Positions 5,756-10,381 of a stretch of DNA of 10,381 nt are shown piece after piece. Each line of letters begins with the position of its first letter. The first letter of the stretch is position 1. This stretch comes from an uncultured Planctomycetota bacterium (GTDB lineage: Bacteria > Planctomycetota > Phycisphaerae > Sedimentisphaerales > Anaerobacaceae), in the NCBI GenBank assembly GCA_903927855.1, contig CAIYOL010000331.1, forward strand, positions 1 through 10,381, given 5' to 3'. The notes below the pieces were generated by a model. That model had not been told where the DNA came from, made no database searches, and was given only the letters and a program-made list of their open reading frames with translations. Both the position numbers and the translations under genes were made by a program.

Positions 5756-6889
5756 ATGAAAAATGAACTCATTAAATTAGCTCAAAAGCACGGAACGCCT
5801 TTATTTATTATCGACCACGACAAAATAAGGGCCAACTTCCGCACCTTTAAGAAAAACCTGCCCAACGTTCAGGCGTATTACGCGGTAAAGGCCAACTCGA
5901 ATCAGGAAATAATCGAGACGCTATTCAAGGAAGGTGCCAGCTTCGACGTCGCCTCCTACAACGAGTTTATGCAGGTCTATAAGTACCTTAAGCATTTTCA
6001 AAAAAGCGACAAATATTTTTTCATCTGGGACAAAATCATCTTCTCCAACACAATCAAAGACCGGCAAACTTTAAAAAATATCAAAAAATATAAGCCGCTT
6101 GTTACCTATGACAACGCCGACGAGGTCAGGAAAATAAAAGAATTCTGTCCGACCGCCGGCCTGGTTTTACGCTTAAAAGTCCCCGATATCGGCTCGCAGG
6201 TAGAGCTAAGCTCAAAGTTCGGCGCAGAGCCGGGAGAAGCAGTGGATTTGATAAATTTAGCCTTCGATAACAAACTGACCGTCGAAGGGCTGAGCTTCCA
6301 CGTCGGAAGTCAGTGCACTAATTTCGATAATTACTCATCCGCCCTGCATATAACATCCGAAATCTTCAACGACTGCCGCAAAAAGGGCTATAACACAAGA
6401 ATAGTCGATATCGGCGGCGGATTCCCCGTCCCCTATGATTCGCACGCCCCTCGCTTCGAGCAGCTCGCCAAAATAATACGTTCGGAATGTAAACGGCTCT
6501 TCCCTCCGGATACAGAGCTTATTGCTGAGCCGGGCCGATTTATGGTTGCTACAACCGCTTCTCTTATTTCAGAAATCATCGGAAAAGCGCGCAGGGACGG
6601 CAAAATCTTCTACCACATCAACGACGGCGTCTATCAAACATTTTCCGGGGTGGTTTTTGACCACTGGGTCCCGAAATTCCATGCTTTCAGACACGGCAAA
6701 AAGGAGGTCTGCACCGTCGTCGGCCCCACATGCGACAGCTTCGACAAAATCTCCCTCTCGGAGCATCTGCCGGCTAATCTTCAAATCGGCGATTTCCTCT
6801 ACACCGAAAACATCGGTGCGTACAGCATCGCTTCTGCAACGAAATTCAACGGCTTCGACGGCGCCAAAATCATACATATTAATAAGTAA
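5756..6889 (+). CDS. Fold-type-III PLP decarboxylase, ornithine decarboxylase-like
   Basis: A 377-residue, full-length alanine-racemase-fold decarboxylase. Motifs in order: YAVKAN with PLP-binding Lys45, FDVAS (63-67), SxKFGAEP (153-159), HVGSQ with His182 stacking on PLP, DIGGGFP (218-224) and EPGRF (258-262) for phosphate binding, NDGVYQTF (289-296), GPTCDSFD with Cys326/Asp327 that contact the substrate from the second subunit, and GAYSIAS (354-360). The GPTCDxxD motif fits ornithine (or ornithine/lysine) decarboxylase better than diaminopimelate decarboxylase, which has CES instead. The product would be putrescine, feeding the DHS-like enzyme encoded upstream. ATG 5756 is chosen because family similarity begins there (MKNELIKLAQKHGTPLFIID), although no clear Shine-Dalgarno site precedes it and the frame is open 118 codons upstream through repeat-like DNA. 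It is convergent with thiH, with 29 bases between and no visible terminator. Confidence 0.88.
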   Translation: MKNELIKLAQKHGTPLFIIDHDKIRANFRTFKKNLPNVQAYYAVKANSNQEIIETLFKEGASFDVASYNEFMQVYKYLKHFQKSDKYFFIWDKIIFSNTIKDRQTLKNIKKYKPLVTYDNADEVRKIKEFCPTAGLVLRLKVPDIGSQVELSSKFGAEPGEAVDLINLAFDNKLTVEGLSFHVGSQCTNFDNYSSALHITSEIFNDCRKKGYNTRIVDIGGGFPVPYDSHAPRFEQLAKIIRSECKRLFPPDTELIAEPGRFMVATTASLISEIIGKARRDGKIFYHINDGVYQTFSGVVFDHWVPKFHAFRHGKKEVCTVVGPTCDSFDKISLSEHLPANLQIGDFLYTENIGAYSIASATKFNGFDGAKIIHINK

Positions 6890-6918
6890 ATGTGTCCCCG
6901 CCCCCTCGCCCTTGTCTC

Positions 6919-8034
6919 TTAACGTTTGACGAAAGCGCTGTCCCAGTCTTTCCAGACCGGCTCAAATCCGTGTGCCCTTATCATCTCCGCCACTTCCGCT
7001 GGGCTGCGTGTGTCGTCAATTTCAAATTGCTCGACCTGTGGTGAGCCCGTCGAATCCACCGCATTTGCCGTTTGTGAATATCCGCCCGGGCTGGTCTTGC
7101 TGCCCGCGCTGACTTTGGTTACCCCGACTTCGATTAAATTGTCTCTCAGCTCTGCCCTTTCCCGCGTCGATAGCACCATCCCCGCATCCGCAAAGCACAG
7201 TCGCAGCGCCACTATCATTTGTACAAGATTTTTATCGGATAGGAAACGAAACTGCGTTCGGTCGACGTTCTTTGCCGGCCGCAGTCTCGGAAACGAAAAA
7301 GACACTCGCGATTTCCAGTATCGCTTCATAAGATAATGCGCATGCTCACCGAGTGCTAAAGTTTCAAGCCGCCAGTCGGATAAACCAAGCAGGGCTCCGA
7401 TACCGATTTCTCTCATCCCCGCCTGTGCAATACTGTCGGCTGCGCCCAATCGATGGTCATAATCGGCTTTGGGTCCTGCTTGATGATATTTGTGATACAC
7501 ATTGCGGTCGTATGTCTCCTGGTATAAGGTGACGCCTTCGATACCCGCTGCGAAGAGCTTCGCGTATTCCTCGGTCGTCATCTGATATACTTCTACTGAG
7601 ATGGAGCTGAATTTGCCTCTCAATTTCCCCGCAAGCTCGCAAAGATAATCGGTGCTGATGAATTCTCTGTCCTCGCTGCTGACAAGCAATATGTCCCTGA
7701 ATCCCTCCGCAGCAATAATATCCGCTTCCTCAATTGCCTGCTCGATGGTCAATCTTCTCCGCTCATATTTGTTTTCTTTGTTGAAGCCGCAGTACAGGCA
7801 GTTATTTATGCAGTAATTCGACAGGTACAGCGGTGCATATAGCCGGATTGTTTTTCCAAATCTTTGTACGGTAAGTTGCCGGGCCATCTGTGCCATCTCT
7901 TCGAGGTAATCTTCAGCCGCCGGCGAGATAAGCGCCAGCAGTTTCTCCGGGCTGTAACTGCCGGCAGGGGAGTTCATCGCCCGCTCAACATCACTGCTGT
8001 TGACTTCGCTTGAATGTTTTTGCGTGCTAATCAT
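6919..8034 (-). CDS. thiH: 2-iminoacetate synthase ThiH (radical SAM tyrosine lyase)
   Basis: Makes dehydroglycine (2-iminoacetate) from tyrosine, with p-cresol as by-product, for thiazole formation by ThiG. It has 371 residues, the usual length. The radical-SAM cluster motif [10 protein letters not shown] gives Cys75, Cys79 and Cys82 (CX3CX2C) binding a 4Fe-4S cluster. Other family features: SSEDREFIS, the [17 protein letters not shown] and [18 protein letters not shown] segments, [12 protein letters not shown], and the C-terminal [32 protein letters not shown]. Use of ThiH instead of the oxygen-dependent ThiO fits an anaerobic lifestyle. The start codon overlaps the thiG stop as ATGA (8031-8034), so translation is probably coupled; only a weak AAGAAGA precedes it. 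It is the last gene of the thiSGH operon and under the same TPP riboswitch. Confidence 0.97.
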   Translation of the reverse strand: MISTQKHSSEVNSSDVERAMNSPAGSYSPEKLLALISPAAEDYLEEMAQMARQLTVQRFGKTIRLYAPLYLSNYCINNCLYCGFNKENKYERRRLTIEQAIEEADIIAAEGFRDILLVSSEDREFISTDYLCELAGKLRGKFSSISVEVYQMTTEEYAKLFAAGIEGVTLYQETYDRNVYHKYHQAGPKADYDHRLGAADSIAQAGMREIGIGALLGLSDWRLETLALGEHAHYLMKRYWKSRVSFSFPRLRPAKNVDRTQFRFLSDKNLVQMIVALRLCFADAGMVLSTRERAELRDNLIEVGVTKVSAGSKTSPGGYSQTANAVDSTGSPQVEQFEIDDTRSPAEVAEMIRAHGFEPVWKDWDSAFVKR

Positions 8035-8816
8035 TCTTCTTTTTGAGCATTTCTCAAAAAACCTGTCAGTGGGCTTGATGCGCTTGCCCGTTTGCTTGCT
8101 GCTGCCGCGCCCGCTTTATAAGCCATTCGTCCGGCTTCAACCGCAAGCTTAAAAGCCGCAGCCATTTCCCCCGGCTCAGCCGCCGTTGCAATCGCCGTAT
8201 TGATTAAGACCGCATCGGCCCCCATCTCCATCGCCTCTGCCGCGTGCGACGGCAGTCCCAGCCCCGCGTCAACTACAACGGGGACATTCGCCTGTTCGAT
8301 TATTATTTCCAAAGCGGCACGGGTCTTAAGACCCTGGTTTGAGCCGATTGGGCTTGCAAGCGGCATCACCGTTGCTGTCCCCGCGTCCTCGAGTTTCTTC
8401 GCCAAAATCGGGTCTGCGTTTATATAAGGCAAAACAATAAATCCGTCTTTGACCAGAATCTCCGCTGCCTTCAGTGTCTCCACCGGGTCCGGCAGCAGGT
8501 AATACGGGTCAGGCGTGACCTCTAATTTCACCCAGTTGATCCCCGTCGCCGCCCTCGCCAGTTTCGCCAGCCGCACGGCTTCTTCAGCGTCTCTCGCGCC
8601 GGAGGTGTTCGGCAGCAGCAGATATTTTTTAACGTCGATTGCCCGTAGTGTATCGTCGTTTTTGTTTTCGATGTCCACCCTGCGAAGTGCGACCGTAACG
8701 ATTTCCGCCCCAGACTTCTCCAGGGCCTCAGCCATAACTTCGCTTGATGCGAACTTGCCTGTCCCCACAAGCAGCCGCGAGCTGAATTTTTTCCCTGCTA
8801 TTACTAACTTGTCCAT
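8031..8816 (-). CDS. thiG: Thiazole synthase ThiG
   Basis: Forms the thiazole phosphate ring from deoxyxylulose 5-phosphate, dehydroglycine and sulfur carried by ThiS thiocarboxylate. It has 261 residues from ATG 8816. Visible landmarks: [11 protein letters not shown] (12-22), VTVALRRVD (40-48), PNTSGA (69-74), WVKLEV with Lys97 as the Schiff-base lysine, VLPYINADP (128-136), [12 protein letters not shown] (151-162), VVDAGLG (181-187) and [12 protein letters not shown] (199-210). The frame is open seven codons further to a TTG at 8837, but those codons overlap thiS and contain the ribosome-binding site, so ATG 8816 is preferred. It starts 4 bases after the thiS stop and overlaps thiH by 4 bases. 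Confidence 0.97.
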   Translation of the reverse strand: MDKLVIAGKKFSSRLLVGTGKFASSEVMAEALEKSGAEIVTVALRRVDIENKNDDTLRAIDVKKYLLLPNTSGARDAEEAVRLAKLARAATGINWVKLEVTPDPYYLLPDPVETLKAAEILVKDGFIVLPYINADPILAKKLEDAGTATVMPLASPIGSNQGLKTRAALEIIIEQANVPVVVDAGLGLPSHAAEAMEMGADAVLINTAIATAAEPGEMAAAFKLAVEAGRMAYKAGAAAASKRASASSPLTGFLRNAQKEE

Positions 8817-8820
8817 TCTG

Positions 8821-9033
8821 TTATCCTCCTCCGACAAATCGAACCAGTTCTATGCTTTGACCGTTGCGTAGTTTCGTTTCCGCGAACTTCTCACGGTCGA
8901 TAATCTCGCCGTCAATTTCAGCCGCCGCCGTCGCCCCTTCGATGTCTAGCGCCTCTAATAGTTTCGCTACGGTCGATGGCAGTTGCCCCGCGGGAAACTG
9001 TTTCTCAACGCCGTTTATTTTAAGAGCTTCCAT
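8821..9033 (-). CDS. thiS: Sulfur carrier protein ThiS
   Basis: A 70-residue ubiquitin-like sulfur carrier, the normal ThiS length. It begins [13 protein letters not shown], has the [14 protein letters not shown] helix region (18-31) and VAVE-type strands, and ends VRFVGGG with the C-terminal Gly-Gly that is adenylated by a ThiF-type enzyme and converted to thiocarboxylate. It hands sulfur to ThiG, encoded next. ATG 9033 has GAGG 5 bases upstream; a 12-codon upstream extension of the frame runs through the terminator hairpin and is rejected. It is the first gene of the operon and is controlled by the TPP riboswitch and intrinsic terminator in its leader. Confidence 0.95.
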   Translation of the reverse strand: MEALKINGVEKQFPAGQLPSTVAKLLEALDIEGATAAAEIDGEIIDREKFAETKLRNGQSIELVRFVGGG

Positions 9034-9051
9034 TTTTACCTCACCGAAACT

Positions 9052-9080
9052 AAAAAAGCACCCCTGCAAAAGGAGTGCTT
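9052..9080 (-). terminator. Intrinsic terminator of the TPP riboswitch (expression platform)
   Basis: On the minus strand AGCACTCC (9079-9072) pairs with GGGGTGCT (9064-9057), 8 bp with one G-U, and is followed by a T6 run (9057-9052). It lies between the TPP aptamer and the thiS ribosome-binding site, 18 bases before the ATG. TPP binding would favour this terminator and shut off thiSGH. A clear competing antiterminator is not obvious to me; a short GGAG/CTCC pairing with the first aptamer strand is possible. Confidence 0.85.
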
Positions 9081-9091
9081 CGAACGCATCT

Positions 9092-9200
9092 TCGCCTTCC
9101 TTCGCAGGTCTTAACCTGATCAGGTTCTTAGGGTCATCGTCTCATTGGCGATTTCTCAGCTTGCCGCTGGCCTTGCCTTTGGCTTGCTCCCCTGGCTTAT
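9092..9200 (-). promoter_or_regulatory. TPP (thi-box) riboswitch aptamer
   Basis: Read on the minus strand, the conserved core is present: AGGGG-AGC at the 5' side (about 9195-9187), CTGAGA (9159-9154), ACCCT pairing back to AGGG, AACCTGATCAGGTT (9126-9113), the P5 hairpin CAGGT-TAAG-ACCTG, and GCGAAGGAA at the 3' side. An optional P3a-like stem ATCG/CGAT lies between CTGAGA and ACCCT. Boundaries are approximate. It senses thiamine pyrophosphate and represses the thiazole genes, probably by transcription termination. A separate 5-bp hairpin (CGCCA/TGGCG, 9228-9213) precedes it in the leader. Confidence 0.95.
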
Positions 9201-9222
9201 TCAAATTTATCTCGCCATCTGT

Positions 9223-9252
9223 TTGGCGGATTTTCTTCGGGTATATTATAAT
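9223..9252 (+). promoter_or_regulatory. Predicted divergent promoter of the phosphoesterase gene
   Basis: TTGGCG (9223-9228, 4 of 6) and a perfect TATAAT (9247-9252) are 18 bases apart. The start codon ATG is at 9261, only 8 bases after the -10 box. The mRNA would therefore begin at or within a few bases of the ATG, and no Shine-Dalgarno site is present, which suggests a leaderless message. Confidence 0.55.
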
Positions 9253-9274
9253 ACATCAAAATGACCAATGAAAA
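9245..9274 (-). promoter_or_regulatory. Predicted promoter of the thiSGH operon
   Basis: On the minus strand TTTTCA (9274-9269) and a perfect TATAAT (9250-9245) lie 18 bases apart. Transcription would start near 9238, giving about 40 bases of leader before the riboswitch. The -35 is weak (4 of 6) and lies inside the start of the divergent phosphoesterase gene. The -10 is the same palindrome used on the plus strand. Confidence 0.55.
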
Positions 9275-9629
9275 CAAAAAATTCGTTGTTCAGCAGCATT
9301 CCTCTGGTTCGGACGTCCACTGGGACTTTATGCTCCAAATCGGCAACGCCCTCCAGACCTACCGCCTCGACAAGGCCCCGCAGGAGCTTATCCGGTGCCC
9401 TGCCGGCGCCGTAAAGATTTTCGACCACCCCCTGAAATTCCTCACCTACGAAGGCCCTGTAAAAAAAGGCCGAGGCAGCGTCCGAATAGCCGACTCAGGC
9501 TCGTATGAAATATCGAATCAGAAGGAAGACCGAATTGAGTTGGACTTAGACGGCAAACTCCTCAAAGGCAGATTCACGCTCTCTCACATCGAAGGCGATA
9601 ATTGGCAATTCGGCAAAAGTGGTATATAA
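9261..9629 (+). CDS. Stand-alone LigD-type 3'-phosphoesterase domain protein
   Basis: A 122-residue protein consisting only of the 3'-phosphoesterase (PE) domain otherwise found at the N-terminus of bacterial DNA ligase D, which trims 3'-phosphate or ribonucleotide ends during repair. It shows FVVQQH with His13, then HWDFML with His20 and Asp22, and FDHPLKFLTYEG with His56, corresponding to the metal-binding residues of Pseudomonas LigD PE; GPVKKGRGSV and DSGSY also match the family. The Arg two residues after the Asp in that enzyme is Met24 here. No ligase, polymerase or Ku gene is in the window, so its partners are unknown. It has no Shine-Dalgarno site and its promoter predicts a leaderless mRNA. 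The stop codon lies within the -10 box of the next gene's promoter. Confidence 0.88.
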   Translation: MTNENKKFVVQQHSSGSDVHWDFMLQIGNALQTYRLDKAPQELIRCPAGAVKIFDHPLKFLTYEGPVKKGRGSVRIADSGSYEISNQKEDRIELDLDGKLLKGRFTLSHIEGDNWQFGKSGI

Positions 9630-9630
9630 T
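9602..9630 (+). promoter_or_regulatory. Predicted strong promoter of the thiF-like gene
   Basis: TTGGCA (9602-9607, 5 of 6) and a perfect TATAAT (9625-9630) are separated by the ideal 17 bases. The sequence lies in the last codons of the phosphoesterase gene, whose stop TAA (9627-9629) is part of the -10 box. Transcription would start near 9637, just before the GGAAGG ribosome-binding site at 9643-9648. Confidence 0.7.
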
Positions 9631-9654
9631 CGAGCGGATTGTGGAAGGTCGAAA

Positions 9655-10381
9655 ATGGCATTAACCGAAGAACAAAGAGAAAGATACAGCCGGCATATAA
9701 TGTTAGGACAGGTCGGCGAAGCCGGGCAGCAGAAACTGCTTTCATCGAAGGTGCTCCTCGTCGGCGCTGGCGGCCTCGGTTCTCCTGTTGCCGTTTATTT
9801 GGCTGCTGCCGGTATCGGCACAATCGGCATCGTCGATGCCGACAAAGTCGACCTGACAAATCTCCAAAGACAAATCATTCACCATACCTCCGACTTAGGC
9901 GTCGAAAAGGTCAAATCCGCCCAAACCAAAATGCAGGCAATCAACCCCGATGTCACCGTTAAAACTTACCACGAGCTGGTTTCAGCCGGCAACATCCGGA
10001 AAATTATTCGCGAATACGATTTTGTAATCGACGCCACAGATAATTTCCCCGCCAAGTTTCTTATCAACGATGCTTGTTTCTTCGAAAAAAAACCGTTTTC
10101 ACACGCCGGCGTTCTCAGGTTCGATGGCCAGCTGATGACCGTCATCCCCGGCAAAACCGCCTGCTATCGTTGCATTTTCCATTCGCCGCCGCCTGCGGAT
10201 TTGGCGCGTTTCTTTTCACGCGCCGGAATTCTCGGCGTCCTGCCCGGCGTTATTGGCACGCTCCAGGCGACCGAGGCAATCAAATACCTGCTGGGTATCG
10301 GCAATCTGTTGACTGACACGCTGCTGACCTATAATGCCCTGACAATGGAATTTCGAAAGGTGCGATGTAAACGCAACCCCA
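9655..10381 (+). CDS. thiF: ThiF/MoeB/HesA-family sulfur-carrier adenylyltransferase (partial, runs off the end)
   Basis: An E1-like enzyme that adenylates the C-terminal glycine of a ubiquitin-like sulfur carrier such as ThiS. The 242 complete codons seen are nearly the whole protein. Landmarks: RYSRHIMLGQVGEAGQ (10-25), nucleotide loop VGAGGLGSP (36-44), DADKVDLTNLQRQ (61-73) with Arg72, DATDN with Asp129, zinc ligands CYRC (170-173), GVLPGVIGTLQATEAIK (194-210), and RCKRNP at the end, the start of the second zinc pair. The catalytic Cys of the CxxAG motif (Cys184 in E. coli ThiF) is replaced: the segment reads RFFSRAG, with Phe187 at that place. The start has GGAAGG 6 bases upstream. The nearby thiSGH operon makes ThiS the likely partner; a MoeB-like role is possible. 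The stop is beyond the window. Confidence 0.92.
   Translation, partial: MALTEEQRERYSRHIMLGQVGEAGQQKLLSSKVLLVGAGGLGSPVAVYLAAAGIGTIGIVDADKVDLTNLQRQIIHHTSDLGVEKVKSAQTKMQAINPDVTVKTYHELVSAGNIRKIIREYDFVIDATDNFPAKFLINDACFFEKKPFSHAGVLRFDGQLMTVIPGKTACYRCIFHSPPPADLARFFSRAGILGVLPGVIGTLQATEAIKYLLGIGNLLTDTLLTYNALTMEFRKVRCKRNP

Noticed and set aside
9034..9069. Longer N-terminus for ThiS
   Set aside because: The extra codons run through the riboswitch terminator hairpin; ATG 9033 has its own ribosome-binding site and gives the normal length.
9639..9962. Plus-strand 107-codon open frame rich in Arg
   Set aside because: It is a shifted-frame shadow of the thiF-like gene starting at 9655, which has clear family motifs and a good ribosome-binding site.

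Overview
The window is bacterial, and most likely comes from an anaerobic planctomycete of the class Phycisphaerae. The clues are the deoxyhypusine-synthase-like gene, the planctomycete-like STAS protein, the radical-SAM ThiH route to thiazole, and an intergenic open-frame repeat with NKPNQTQ/CQTKPIF-type phrases that I associate with such genomes. This assignment rests on recall, not on a search. No phage, IS or CRISPR genes are present.

Layout. Positions 1-1191 hold the end of a peptide-transporter operon: the C-terminus of one ABC ATPase overlapping a complete second one (DppF/OppF type). Positions 1199-2106 hold a promoter and a two-gene unit, a STAS protein and a double-ACT protein. Positions 2163-2321 are a compact tRNA-Asp(GUC) unit with its own promoter and terminator. 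Positions 2413-3591 encode a deoxyhypusine-synthase-family enzyme, and 5756-6889 a fold-type-III ornithine-decarboxylase-like enzyme; together they suggest polyamine synthesis. Between these two lies AT-richer accessory DNA: a four-helix membrane protein, an unknown protein with an HEPN-like RX4H motif, and a gene-less stretch (5182-5755). That stretch contains a promoter-like sequence, five consecutive small hairpins and a translated repeat that runs in frame into the decarboxylase.

Positions 6919-9250 (minus strand) are a thiamine thiazole operon, thiS-thiG-thiH, headed by a TPP riboswitch and an intrinsic terminator. A palindromic -10 box (ATTATAAT) sits between this operon and a divergent gene for a stand-alone LigD-type 3'-phosphoesterase. 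That gene starts only 8 bases after the box, so its mRNA may be leaderless. The window ends inside a ThiF/MoeB-family adenylyltransferase gene (from 9655) with a near-consensus promoter in the tail of the phosphoesterase gene. ThiS is activated by a ThiF-type enzyme, passes sulfur to ThiG, and ThiH supplies dehydroglycine, so three of these activities are co-transcribed and the activator lies close by on the other strand. The ThiF candidate lacks the cysteine that forms the acyl-disulfide with ThiS in E. coli.

The main points for follow-up are the hairpin array and its promoter, the repeat fused in frame to the decarboxylase, the shared divergent -10 box, the Cys-to-Phe change in ThiF, the unusual deoxyhypusine-synthase-like enzyme, and the HEPN-like protein.
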